Source: Pseudomonas azotoformans (GTDB taxonomy: Bacteria; Pseudomonadota; Gammaproteobacteria; Pseudomonadales; Pseudomonadaceae). Taken from it: a stretch of DNA of 64,000 nt. The stretch spans positions 1,364,001 to 1,428,000 of the forward strand of contig NZ_LT629702.1 of the NCBI RefSeq assembly GCF_900103345.1. Reading direction: 5' to 3'. The notes beneath the pieces were generated by a model. It searched no databases. It had not been told where the DNA came from and was given only the letters and a program-made list of their open reading frames with translations. Position numbers and translations under genes: made by a program. Positions within the stretch are counted from its first letter, which is position 1. The number at the start of each line of letters is the position of its first letter. Positions 17,337-26,057 of this stretch are shown piece after piece.

Positions 17337-19588
17337 GTTACACCGTGGCGGTGCGGGCGCTTTGCGAATTCACGGCCAAGGTCGGTGACCTCGACCTGCG
17401 CTTCACGCCGTCGCCGAGCGCCCAGGAAGGCATTGCCGGCCACCGCACCGTGGCGTCGCGGCGCAGCCAGCACTACCAGCATGAAGTGGCGCTGGAGGGT
17501 CAATACCAGCAGCTCACGGTGCGGGGCAGGGCGGATGGCTATGACCCGGACGCCAATCGCCTGGAAGAAGTGAAGACCTATCGTGGTGACCTCGATGCGC
17601 AGCCCGCCAACCATCGGCAATTGCACTGGGCTCAGGTCAAGGTGTATGGCTGGTTGATGTGCCAGAAACTCGCGCTCCCGGACATCGACCTGGCGCTGGT
17701 GTACTTCGATATAGTCGGCGAGGGCGAGACGCTGCTCAATCAACGCTTCGACGCCAGCGACCTTGAAGCGTTCTTCAACCAGCAATGCGCGCTGTTCCTC
17801 GGCTGGGCCGAGCAGGAAATGCAGCACCGCGAAGCGCGCAACGCCGCCGCGCAGGCGCTGGCGTTCCCCCATGCGGATTTTCGCCCTGGCCAGCGTTCAC
17901 TGGCCGAGTCGGTGTACAAGGCGGTCAGCACCGGCCGCTGCCTGATGGCCCAGGCACCGACCGGCATCGGCAAGACCATCGGCACGATTTTCCCGTTGCT
18001 CAAGGCCCTGGCGCCCCAGCAACTGGACACGTTGTTCTTCCTCACCGCCAAGACCCCTGGCCGCAAACTCGCCCTGGACGCCGCCCAAGTGTTGTATGCC
18101 AGCCGCCCTGGCTTGCCACTGCGCGTGCTGGAACTGGTGGCGCGGGACAAAGCCTGCGAACACCTGGACAAAGCCTGTCACGGCGAGTCCTGCCCATTGG
18201 CCAAGGGCTTCTACGACCGCTTGCCCGCCGCGCGCATCGCCGCGTCCAAGGTACGCCTGCTCGACCAGCGCAACCTGCGTGACGTGGCCCTGGCCCATCA
18301 GGTCTGCCCGTATTACCTGAGCCAGGAAATGGCGCGCTGGGCCGACCTGGTGGTCGCCGACTACAACTACTACTTTGACTTTGGCGCCATGCTGTTCGGC
18401 CTGGCCCAGCTCAACCAATGGCGCGCGGCGGTGCTGGTGGACGAGGCGCACAACCTGGTCGAACGGGCGCGTTCGATGTACAGCGCCAGCCTCGACCAGT
18501 ACCACCTCAAGACCCTGCGTGACAGCGCCCCTGAGCCGTTGAAGAAACCCTTGCAGCGCCTCAACCGTGAGTGGAACGCGCTGCACAAGGACCAGCTGGC
18601 GCCGTACCAGGCCTACGCGGCACGCCCGGACAAACTGCTGCAGGCCCTGAGCCTGTGCGCCAGCGCCATGGGCGAATACTTCAACGAGCATCCCGAGTCC
18701 CTCAGCGGCGACCTGCAAACCTTCTATTTCGACGTGCTGCAATTTGCCAAGGTGGCGGAGCTGTTCAACGAGCACTTCATTTTCGACATCAGCAAGCGCC
18801 AGCTCGGCGGCAAACGCAGCAGTTCCACGCTGTGCCTGCGCAATGTGGTGCCCGCCGAATTCATCCGCCCACGGCTGACCGCTGCCCGCAGCAGCGTGCT
18901 GTTTTCCGCGACCCTGAGCCCGCGCCACTACTACGCCGACTTGCTGGGTTTGCCGGCGGATACGGCGTGGGTCGATGTGGAATCACCGTTCAAGGCCGAG
19001 CAGCTGCAGGTGCGCATCGTCGACGAAATCTCCACGCGCTTCGTGCATCGCCACGCTTCGCTGGAGCCTATCGTCGAGCTGATTGCGCGCCAGTACACGC
19101 AACAACCGGGCAACTACCTGGCGTTTTTCTCAAGCTTCGATTACCTGCAACAGGTCGCGCAGTTGCTCGCCGAGCGACATCCGCAGATCGTGCTGTGGCA
19201 GCAGTCACGCGGCATGGCCGAGGCCGAGCGCCAGGCGTTCCTCGATCAGTTCACCGAACACAGCCAAGGCATCGGCTTTGCCGTGCTGGGTGGGGCATTT
19301 GGCGAGGGCATTGACCTGCCGGGAGCACGTTTGATCGGTGCGTTCATTGCCACCCTCGGGCTGCCGCAACTGAACCCGGTCAATGAACAGATGAAACTGC
19401 GCATGGGGGCGATCTTCGGCGCGGGCTACGACTACACCTACCTGTATCCCGGCCTGCAGAAGGTGGTGCAGGCGGCGGGCCGGGTGATCCGCAGCCAGCA
19501 GGACCGTGGCGTGGTGATGCTGATCGATGACCGTTTTGGCGAGGGCCGGGTACGCAAGTTGTTGCCGCGCTGGTGGGCGCTGGCGTGA
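17333..19588 (+). CDS. Fe-S helicase of DinG/Rad3 type with N-terminal PD-(D/E)XK domain
   Basis: A 751-residue superfamily 2 DNA helicase. Residues about 30-150 look like a nuclease fold: Asp68 (GRADG) followed by Glu79-Val-Lys81 (LEEVKTY). The helicase core has Walker A PTGIGKT (Lys214) and a DEAH box (370-373). Four Cys (275, 282, 287, 325) lie between these motifs, as in Fe-S cluster helicases of the XPD/DinG group. The C-terminal motif QAAGRVIRS is the Rad3-type motif VI. The start is TTG overlapping the FAN1 stop; GTG 17345 is an alternative. Coupling with FAN1 implies a repair function, probably on crosslinks or flaps. Confidence 0.86.
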   Translation: MSYTVAVRALCEFTAKVGDLDLRFTPSPSAQEGIAGHRTVASRRSQHYQHEVALEGQYQQLTVRGRADGYDPDANRLEEVKTYRGDLDAQPANHRQLHWAQVKVYGWLMCQKLALPDIDLALVYFDIVGEGETLLNQRFDASDLEAFFNQQCALFLGWAEQEMQHREARNAAAQALAFPHADFRPGQRSLAESVYKAVSTGRCLMAQAPTGIGKTIGTIFPLLKALAPQQLDTLFFLTAKTPGRKLALDAAQVLYASRPGLPLRVLELVARDKACEHLDKACHGESCPLAKGFYDRLPAARIAASKVRLLDQRNLRDVALAHQVCPYYLSQEMARWADLVVADYNYYFDFGAMLFGLAQLNQWRAAVLVDEAHNLVERARSMYSASLDQYHLKTLRDSAPEPLKKPLQRLNREWNALHKDQLAPYQAYAARPDKLLQALSLCASAMGEYFNEHPESLSGDLQTFYFDVLQFAKVAELFNEHFIFDISKRQLGGKRSSSTLCLRNVVPAEFIRPRLTAARSSVLFSATLSPRHYYADLLGLPADTAWVDVESPFKAEQLQVRIVDEISTRFVHRHASLEPIVELIARQYTQQPGNYLAFFSSFDYLQQVAQLLAERHPQIVLWQQSRGMAEAERQAFLDQFTEHSQGIGFAVLGGAFGEGIDLPGARLIGAFIATLGLPQLNPVNEQMKLRMGAIFGAGYDYTYLYPGLQKVVQAAGRVIRSQQDRGVVMLIDDRFGEGRVRKLLPRWWALA

Positions 19589-19668
19589 GTTATTCCTGCC
19601 ATCAATGATGCTGGCGCCTGGGCCGGTAATCGCGCACGCTGGCAAAAACCTTGAAGAAGGCGATGCCC

Positions 19669-20601
19669 ATGAGCCAGCAGATCATCAGCGTCAACGGTAT
19701 TGAGTTGAGTGTCCACATTGTCGGCCCTGATCAGGGCACGCCGATCTGGCTGCTGCACGGTTTCCCGGAGTGCTGGCACTCCTGGCGCGAGCAGATTCCC
19801 GCGCTGGCGGCGGCGGGCTATCGGGTATTTGCCCCGCAAATGCGTGGCTACGGCCAGACCAGCGCACCGGCCGAGGTGGCCGCTTACGATGTGCTGACGC
19901 TATGCGGCGATATCCAGCAGGCCATGGACCACTTTGGTCATTCCCAGGTGGTGATGGTCGGCCATGACTGGGGCGCGGTCGTCGCCTGGCACCTGGCCTT
20001 GCTCGAACCCGAACGGGTCACGCGCCTGATCACGATGTCGGTGCCTTTCGCCGGGCGAGCGCGGCGGCCGGTGATTGAAATCATGCGTGAGCTGTACGCC
20101 GACCGTTTCAACTACATCCTGTATTTCCAGGAACCCGGCGTTGCCGAGCAGGAATTGAACGCCGATATCGAACGCACATTGCGGCTGTTCATGCAGGATC
20201 AGGATGTGTTTCTGCAACGCAAACCGGCGAATGCCCGGTTGCTTGAAGGCGTTCCAGCGCCCGGCGCCTTGCCGCACTGGTGCTCCCAGGCAGACCTCGA
20301 CGTCTACGTGCAAACCTTCACCGAGCAGGGGTTTCGCGGCCCGTTGAACTGGTATCGCAACTTCGAGCGCAACTGGCAACGCACGGAACACCTGGCAGGC
20401 GAGCAGGTGCTGCAACCCACGCTGTTCCTGATCGGCGACCGCGACCCGGTCGGGGTGTTCGAGGCGCATACGCTCAAGCGTATGCCGGACTCAGTGCCTC
20501 AGCTTGAGCAGCACGTGCTGCCCAACTGCGGCCACTGGATCCAGAACGAGCAGGGGCAACAGGTCAACGCGCTGATGCTCGGGTTTCTAGGCAAAACGTA
20601 A
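19669..20601 (+). CDS. Alpha/beta hydrolase, epoxide hydrolase-like
   Basis: A 310-residue alpha/beta-fold enzyme. HGFPECWHSW near the N-terminus is the HGxP oxyanion motif of epoxide hydrolases. The nucleophile elbow is GHDWGA, with Asp as nucleophile, which separates it from Ser esterases. The acid (GDRDPVG) and His (NCGHWIQ) complete the triad. It probably hydrolyses epoxides to diols, with haloalkane dehalogenase as the main alternative. ATG 19669 is chosen because GAAGAAGG is 8 bases upstream. Its 3' end overlaps the convergent histidine kinase gene by 38 bases. Confidence 0.85.
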   Translation: MSQQIISVNGIELSVHIVGPDQGTPIWLLHGFPECWHSWREQIPALAAAGYRVFAPQMRGYGQTSAPAEVAAYDVLTLCGDIQQAMDHFGHSQVVMVGHDWGAVVAWHLALLEPERVTRLITMSVPFAGRARRPVIEIMRELYADRFNYILYFQEPGVAEQELNADIERTLRLFMQDQDVFLQRKPANARLLEGVPAPGALPHWCSQADLDVYVQTFTEQGFRGPLNWYRNFERNWQRTEHLAGEQVLQPTLFLIGDRDPVGVFEAHTLKRMPDSVPQLEQHVLPNCGHWIQNEQGQQVNALMLGFLGKT

Positions 20602-22030
20602 AGGTCGCCCCTCGGCCAGGGCGGTCCACCAGGCTGATGCTGCGCCCGTGCAGTTGCAGGATGCGGTGCACGATGCGCAGGCCCAATCCCCCGTCGCGCC
20701 GGGCGCCACCAATGGTGAATGCGCGCAGGAACAAGCCTTCGCGTAATTCAGCGTCGATGCCAGGCCCGCTGTCGCTGACCGTGACCGCTACCGCGTGTGC
20801 TTGAGGCGACAGAATGACCTCGATTTCGCCATTCACCGGTGTGTGCCTCAGGGCATTGTCCAGCAGGTTGGTCAGCACCCGTTCGATCAACCCCAGGTCT
20901 GCCTGCACCGTCGGCACCTGCGGCGGCAGGCTCGCCGTCAGCGTGATGCCGCGTGCTTCGGCGGTGAGTTCGAATTTCTGGAAGATGTCCTGCACCAGGT
21001 CCGGCAATGAAAAACCTTCGATCACCGGCTGCACAAAGCCATGTTCCAGGCGCACCAGTTCCAGCAGCGATTGGGCCAGGCCGCCGACTTTGCGGCTCTG
21101 GTCCAGGGCAATCCCGAGGTAGCGGCGGCGTTCTTCGGGGCTGAGGCTGGCATCCTTGAGCGAGAGGGTTTCCAGATAGCCATGCAACGAGGCCAGCGGT
21201 GTGCGCAGGTCGTGGGAGATATTCGCGACCATTTCCCGGCGTTCCTGGTCCTGATGGGTGATGGCGCGCCACTGTTCGCCCAGGCGGTTTTCCATTTGCA
21301 TGAAGGCATGGTCCAGCACCGCAATCTCATCGCCGCTGGTGAGTGGCGGTGCGGTGGTTTCTGCCGGTTTGGGCGCGCCATTGATGTCGAACTGGCCAAC
21401 CTTGTCGGTGAGTTGACGCAGCGGCCGGGTGATCCAGGCAAATGCGATCAGGCCGGCCATCAGGCAGAGCAGGGCGACCAAGCCGATGGACCACAGGGCA
21501 ATCTTCAAGGCCATGCCCGTAGCGTCCTTGGCGTCGTATTCATCGTGAGCTTCACCGAGCAGCACCACATACAGGAATCCGGTCTGCTTACCGCCGGCCA
21601 TGAGGGGCGCGGCACTGAATACCTTGCGCCCATCGACGCTGCGCGGGTCGTCCCCGAGGATCGGCAGCATGAACCCCGCGAGGAATCGCCGGATGGGCGC
21701 AAGGTCGACTTTGTCGCGCAGCAGGTGGCCACTGGGTGCGGCATTGCCAACCACGCGGCCGTCGATGTCGAGCAGGTACACCTCGACGCTGGGGTTGACC
21801 AGCATCAACTGGCTGAACAGGTTGCGCACGGCGTCGGGCTTGAGGCCGTCGGCGTCCATCAATTGGGTGTCGCGGGCGATATGCGCCGCGAGATCGCGGG
21901 ACAGGCCTTGCACCACTTCCAGCTCGTGCATGTGGTTGGAACGCACCTGCAGCCACGCCGAGGTGCCGCTGCAGATCAACAGCAAAACCGCGAACACCAG
22001 CGACAGGCGCTGGGTGAGGGTGAGCTTCAT
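20564..22030 (-). CDS. Two-component sensor histidine kinase
   Basis: A 488-residue membrane kinase. It has an N-terminal membrane segment (about 8-28), a periplasmic sensing region (about 30-170) containing a PAS/Cache-like stretch (VYLLDIDGRVVGNA), a second membrane segment (about 178-202), HAMP linker, HisKA with phospho-accepting His273 in ISHDLRTP, and a HATPase domain (NLLDNALRHTP, DSGPGI, GGLGLRIV). The start overlaps the response regulator stop by four bases, forming a coupled operon. The signal is unknown; the divergent exported Msr genes make envelope oxidative stress a reasonable guess. Confidence 0.9.
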   Translation of the reverse strand: MKLTLTQRLSLVFAVLLLICSGTSAWLQVRSNHMHELEVVQGLSRDLAAHIARDTQLMDADGLKPDAVRNLFSQLMLVNPSVEVYLLDIDGRVVGNAAPSGHLLRDKVDLAPIRRFLAGFMLPILGDDPRSVDGRKVFSAAPLMAGGKQTGFLYVVLLGEAHDEYDAKDATGMALKIALWSIGLVALLCLMAGLIAFAWITRPLRQLTDKVGQFDINGAPKPAETTAPPLTSGDEIAVLDHAFMQMENRLGEQWRAITHQDQERREMVANISHDLRTPLASLHGYLETLSLKDASLSPEERRRYLGIALDQSRKVGGLAQSLLELVRLEHGFVQPVIEGFSLPDLVQDIFQKFELTAEARGITLTASLPPQVPTVQADLGLIERVLTNLLDNALRHTPVNGEIEVILSPQAHAVAVTVSDSGPGIDAELREGLFLRAFTIGGARRDGGLGLRIVHRILQLHGRSISLVDRPGRGATFTFCLETRASAR

Positions 22031-22737
22031 GGCGGGCTCTCGGCAAACTTGTAGCCACGGCCCCACACCGTGAGGATGCGCGCCGGGTTGGCCGGGTCGG
22101 CTTCGACCTTGGCCCGCAGGCGGTTGATGTGGGTGTTGACCGTGTGTTCATAGCCTTCGTGGCTGTAGCCCCACACCGCGTTGAGCAAGTCCATGCGCGA
22201 GAACACTTTGCCCGGCTGGCGTGCAAAGAAGTACAGCAGATCGAATTCCCGTGGGGTGAGGTCCAGGCGCTGGCCTTGCAACGTGGCGTCGCGGGTCAGC
22301 GGGTTGATGAACAATTGACCGAGGTCGAGGCTGCCGGCGTCCATCTTCAGGTTGCGCGCCATGGCGTCGACCCGGCGCAGCAACGCCTTCACGCGGGCCA
22401 CCAGTTCCGGCATGGAAAACGGCTTGGCCAGGTAATCATCCGCGCCCAGCTCCAGGCCGAGGATGCGGTGCAGTTCGCTGGAGCGTGCGCTGGTGATGAT
22501 GATCGGGGTGTAGCGCGTCATGGCGCGGGCGCGCCGGCAGATCTCCAGGCCATCGACGCCGGGCAGCATCAGGTCGAGGATCAGCGCATCCCAGCCGCCT
22601 TGCTCCAGCAGGCGCAGGCCTTCGTTGCCATCGGCGCTGTGCACCACCTCGAACTGTTCGTCACGCAGGTGCAGGCAGATCAGGTCGGCGATATGGGCAT
22701 CGTCCTCGACCACCAGGACACGTTTGGGCTGATCCAT
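22027..22737 (-). CDS. OmpR-family response regulator
   Basis: A 236-residue DNA-binding response regulator. The receiver domain has the acidic pair VEDD near the N-terminus, phospho-acceptor Asp55 (LILDLMLPG) and the conserved Lys in LAKPF. The C-terminal winged helix (about 130-230) has LTPREFDLLYFFA and GYEHTVNTHINRLR. The start at MDQPKRV is taken by homology; a longer in-frame extension to 22800 is unlikely. It is transcribed before, and coupled to, its kinase, and divergently from the msrB gene. Confidence 0.9.
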   Translation of the reverse strand: MDQPKRVLVVEDDAHIADLICLHLRDEQFEVVHSADGNEGLRLLEQGGWDALILDLMLPGVDGLEICRRARAMTRYTPIIITSARSSELHRILGLELGADDYLAKPFSMPELVARVKALLRRVDAMARNLKMDAGSLDLGQLFINPLTRDATLQGQRLDLTPREFDLLYFFARQPGKVFSRMDLLNAVWGYSHEGYEHTVNTHINRLRAKVEADPANPARILTVWGRGYKFAESPP

Positions 22738-22862
22738 GTAAGAGAAACCTTCGCTTGTAGTTCGCGCATTGTGCGGCTTTTGCAACAGTGTAGTTATCAC
22801 GAATTGTTTAACTCTGCGTGAGGATTCCGCGACCGTAAACAGCCCAACATCTCCCCACTGAT

Positions 22863-22966
22863 CCTGTAGGAGCGAGCTTGCTCGCGAAGGTCGTCAACGA
22901 TAACGCGTGCATCCTGATAGAACGCGGTGCCTTTGCGTTCTTCGCGAGCAAGCTCGCTCCTACAGG
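22863..22966. repeat. REP inverted pair (type with GAGCGAGCTTGCTCGC core)
   Basis: Two 26-base arms, 22863-22888 and 22941-22966, are perfect inverted complements separated by 52 bases. Each arm itself holds a GCGAGC-TTGCTCGC hairpin. This is the common Pseudomonas REP/BIME organisation. It lies between the response regulator and msrB and may insulate the divergent promoters. Confidence 0.92.
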
Positions 22967-22996
22967 GATCGCCGCGGATCAAAGAGGGAGAACATC

Positions 22997-23497
22997 ATGT
23001 ACTCACGCCGACAAATACTCCTGGCCAGTGGCGGCCTGGGTGTCGCCGTCCTGGCGGGCGGCCTGCTCAAGCAACTCAATATGGTCACTGACGCCGAAGC
23101 CGCCGAAACCTTCGAGGTCAGCCACACCGACGCGCAATGGCACAGCCTGCTCAGCGACGAGCAATACGCGATCCTGCGCGAGGAGGGCACCGAACGTCCC
23201 TACAGCAGCGCGCTCAACGATGAACACCGTGCCGGTACGTTTGCCTGTGCCGGTTGCGCGCTGCCGCTGTTTGCTTCGGCCACCAAATTCAACAGCCACA
23301 CCGGCTGGCCGAGTTTCTGGCAACCGCTGGAGAACGCGGTGGCCAGCCGTACCGATACGTCCTACGGCGTGCTGCGCAAGGAAATCCACTGCCGTCGCTG
23401 TGGCGGCCACCAGGGGCACGTGTTCGATGACGGCCCGCCACCCACCGGCCTGCGCTACTGCATGAACGGCGCCGCCATGACGTTCACGGCGGCGTAA
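22997..23497 (+). CDS. msrB: Exported peptide-methionine (R)-S-oxide reductase MsrB
   Basis: A 166-residue MsrB, which reduces methionine-R-sulfoxide in proteins. Two zinc-binding pairs (CAGC and CRRC) and the catalytic motif RYCMNG with Cys155 are present. Unlike cytoplasmic MsrB, it has an N-terminal SRRQILLASGGLGVAVLAGG segment, a Tat-like signal or anchor, so it should act in the periplasm. The start has AAAGAGGGAG just upstream. The next gene encodes a DipZ-like electron carrier and the one after an exported MsrA. Confidence 0.93.
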   Translation: MYSRRQILLASGGLGVAVLAGGLLKQLNMVTDAEAAETFEVSHTDAQWHSLLSDEQYAILREEGTERPYSSALNDEHRAGTFACAGCALPLFASATKFNSHTGWPSFWQPLENAVASRTDTSYGVLRKEIHCRRCGGHQGHVFDDGPPPTGLRYCMNGAAMTFTAA

Positions 23498-23529
23498 GCC
23501 GATGTCTATTTCTTATAAGGGTCCATCCC

Positions 23530-25230
23530 ATGTGGCTTCTGGTTCTCGCGTACCTGGGCGGCGTGCTGACAATCGTCAGTCCGTGCATCCTGCCTGTTCT
23601 GCCTTTTGTCTTCGCTCGCACCGGGCAGCCGTTTTTGCGCAGTGGCTTGCCGCTGTTAGCGGGGATGGCGGTGACATTCGCCCTGGTGGCCTCGCTGGCG
23701 GCGGTGGGCGGCGGCTGGGTGGTGCAAGTCAATCAATACGGGCGCTGGCTCGCGTTGCTGTGCGTTGCCCTGTTCGGACTCACATTGTTGTTGCCGCAAC
23801 TCTCGGAGCGCCTGACGCGCCCACTGGTAGCCGCCGGCAGTCGTTTGTCGGAAGCCGCCGGGGCCGATGCCAGGCCGCGTCCGGGCGCGTCGTTCCTGAT
23901 CGGCGTGGCCACCGGGCTGCTGTGGGCGCCGTGCGCCGGGCCGATCCTGGGGCTGGTGCTCACCGGTGCCGCGCTGCAGGGCGCCAGCATCGGCACTACC
24001 TTGCTCTTGCTGGCTTACGCCGCCGGTGCTGCCACCTCCCTCGCGCTGGCGTTGCTGGTCGGCGGTAAAGTCTTTGGTTTCATGAAAAAGTCCCTCGGTG
24101 CCGGCGAATGGCTGCGCCGTGGTCTGGGCGCGCTGATGCTGGCCGGTGTGGCCGCTATTGCGCTGGGCCTCGACACAGGTGTGCTGTCGCGGCTGTCGAC
24201 CGCGTCCACCGGTGGCCTGGAACAAAGCCTGGTGGATCGCCTCAGCGCCAAGCCGGCGCAGCCCGGCGGTGCGATGATGATGGCCGCCAATCACAGCGAC
24301 ACCTTGCCGATCGAAGGCGCGCTGCCATCCCTCGATGGCGCCGTGCAATGGCTCAACAGCCCGCCACTGACCGCCGAAGCACTCAAGGGCAAGGTGGTGC
24401 TGGTGGATTTCTGGACCTACTCCTGCATCAACTGCCTGCGCACCTTGCCGTATGTAAAGGCCTGGGCCGAGAAATACCGCGACCAGGGCCTGGTGGTGAT
24501 CGGCGTGCATGCGCCGGAATTCGCCTTTGAGCGCGACGTGAACAACGTCACCCAGGCCATGAAGGACCTGGGCATCAGTTACCCGGTGGCCATCGACAAC
24601 AACTACAAGATCTGGCGCGCGTTCAACAACCAGTACTGGCCGGCGCATTATTTTGCCGACGCCAAGGGCCAGATTCGCTACCACCACTTTGGCGAAGGTG
24701 ACTACGCCGAGTCGGAGCGGGTGATCCAGCAGTTGTTGCGTGAAGCCGGCGCGAAGAACGTCGCGGGCGGTTTGATCGAGGCCGATGCCAAGGGCGTGCA
24801 ACAAGTGCCTGACATGAACGAGGTGCAATCGCCGGAAACCTACTTGGGTTCGCAGCGCGCCGAAAACTTCGTCAAGTCCGGCCCCCTGGCACTCAATAAT
24901 TGGACCCTGCAAGGCCAATGGAACGTTGGCGGCCAGCAAGCCACCCTTGACCAGTCCGGTGGGCGCATCGTCTACCGCTTCCACGCCCGCGACCTGCACC
25001 TGGTGCTCGGCCCGGGCGCCGACGGCAAGCCGGTGCGTTTCAAGGTCACCCTCGACGGCCAGGCCCCGGGCGATGCCCATGGCACCGATGTCGCACCGGA
25101 TGGCAGCGGCACCGTCACCGAACAGCGTTTGTACCAGCTGGTGCGTCAGCCGGGCGCCGTACAGGACCGCACCTTCACCATTGAATTCCTTGACCCCAAC
25201 GTGTCGGCGTATGCCTTCACCTTTGGTTAA
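23530..25230 (+). CDS. dipZ: DipZ-like thiol-disulfide electron transporter (CcdA plus thioredoxin fusion)
   Basis: A 566-residue membrane protein with three parts. Residues 1-225 are a CcdA/DsbD-like transmembrane domain with Cys in SPCILPVLPF and WAPCAGPI that could pass electrons across the membrane. Residues about 270-405 are a periplasmic thioredoxin-like domain with active site Cys299-Ile-Asn-Cys302. Residues about 420-566 form a beta-rich C-terminal domain found in DipZ proteins. Placed between msrB and msrA, it most likely supplies reducing equivalents to both exported reductases. Confidence 0.9.
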   Translation: MWLLVLAYLGGVLTIVSPCILPVLPFVFARTGQPFLRSGLPLLAGMAVTFALVASLAAVGGGWVVQVNQYGRWLALLCVALFGLTLLLPQLSERLTRPLVAAGSRLSEAAGADARPRPGASFLIGVATGLLWAPCAGPILGLVLTGAALQGASIGTTLLLLAYAAGAATSLALALLVGGKVFGFMKKSLGAGEWLRRGLGALMLAGVAAIALGLDTGVLSRLSTASTGGLEQSLVDRLSAKPAQPGGAMMMAANHSDTLPIEGALPSLDGAVQWLNSPPLTAEALKGKVVLVDFWTYSCINCLRTLPYVKAWAEKYRDQGLVVIGVHAPEFAFERDVNNVTQAMKDLGISYPVAIDNNYKIWRAFNNQYWPAHYFADAKGQIRYHHFGEGDYAESERVIQQLLREAGAKNVAGGLIEADAKGVQQVPDMNEVQSPETYLGSQRAENFVKSGPLALNNWTLQGQWNVGGQQATLDQSGGRIVYRFHARDLHLVLGPGADGKPVRFKVTLDGQAPGDAHGTDVAPDGSGTVTEQRLYQLVRQPGAVQDRTFTIEFLDPNVSAYAFTFG

Positions 25231-25245
25231 CCCGGAGTGCCTGCC

Positions 25246-25941
25246 ATGAATGTATTCAAATACCTGCCCGTGTTGGCCTTCGCCGCGTTCGTCGGCCAAA
25301 GCCAGGCCTTTTCCTTCGGCGCGGCCGACGACGCGGTGGTGATCGCGCCACCCGCCCTGGACCTGCCAGCCGAAGCCGGCAACCTGCAAACCGCTGTGTT
25401 CGCCGGGGGCTGTTTCTGGGGCGTACAAGGGGTGTTCCAACATGTGCAAGGCGTGAAAAACGCCGTGTCCGGCTACGATGGCGGCGCGGCAAGCACGGCG
25501 CAGTATGAGTCCGTGAGCGACGGCAACACCGGCCACGCCGAGTCGGTATCGGTCACCTACGACCCGAGCAAGATCAGCTACGGCAAATTGCTGCAAATCT
25601 ACTTCTCGGTGGCCCACAACCCCACCGAACTCAACCGCCAGGGCCCTGACACCGGCACCCAGTACCGTTCGGCGATCTTTGCGCAGAACGCCGAACAGCA
25701 AAAAGTCGCCCAGGCCTACATTGCCCAGCTGGATGCGGCCAAGTCCTTCGACACACCCATCGTCACTAAAATCGAGATGGGCAAGGTGTTCTACCCGGCA
25801 GAGTCCTACCATCAGGACTTCCTCACCGAGAACCCGTCCTACCCCTACATCGTGATCAATGATCTGCCGAAGGTGGCGCAGCTCAAGAAGCTTTTCCCCG
25901 ACCAATACCGCGCCGAGCCGGTGCTGGTAAAACACCAGTAA
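25246..25941 (+). CDS. msrA: Exported peptide-methionine (S)-S-oxide reductase MsrA
   Basis: A 231-residue MsrA. The active-site motif GGCFWGVQ places the catalytic Cys at residue 56, and the family pattern GYDGG follows. An N-terminal signal peptide (residues 1-22, ending SQAFS) indicates periplasmic location. ATG 25246 is preferred over GTG 25237 because CCCGGAG is correctly spaced. It ends the msrB-dipZ-msrA operon, and a REP pair follows directly. Together with MsrB it repairs both sulfoxide stereoisomers. Confidence 0.94.
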   Translation: MNVFKYLPVLAFAAFVGQSQAFSFGAADDAVVIAPPALDLPAEAGNLQTAVFAGGCFWGVQGVFQHVQGVKNAVSGYDGGAASTAQYESVSDGNTGHAESVSVTYDPSKISYGKLLQIYFSVAHNPTELNRQGPDTGTQYRSAIFAQNAEQQKVAQAYIAQLDAAKSFDTPIVTKIEMGKVFYPAESYHQDFLTENPSYPYIVINDLPKVAQLKKLFPDQYRAEPVLVKHQ

Positions 25942-25945
25942 CCGG

Positions 25946-26039
25946 AATGTGGGAGGGGGCTTGCCCCCGATAGCGGTGAATCAGTCCACGAATTGGCTGA
26001 CTGACCCACTCCTATCGGGGGCAAGCCCCCTCCCACATT
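25946..26039. repeat. REP inverted pair (GGGAGGGGGCTTGCCCCC type)
   Basis: Arms of 27 bases at 25946-25972 and 26013-26039 are perfect inverted complements with a 40-base spacer. It lies between convergent msrA and the alpha-E gene and matches the type repeated at 43315-43405. Confidence 0.92.
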
Positions 26040-26057
26040 GTTTAATCCCAGTGGACT

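Noticed and set aside
22863..22966. Possible CRISPR or small transposon at the inverted repeats
   Set aside because: Only two inverted arms with one spacer, no regular direct repeats, no transposase and no target duplication; the same layout recurs at four other places and fits REP pairs.
23656..25935. 759-codon minus-strand frame across dipZ and msrA
   Set aside because: It spans two clear genes and their intergenic junction, is His/Gln/Gly-rich in the way of GC-driven shadow frames, and shows no motif.
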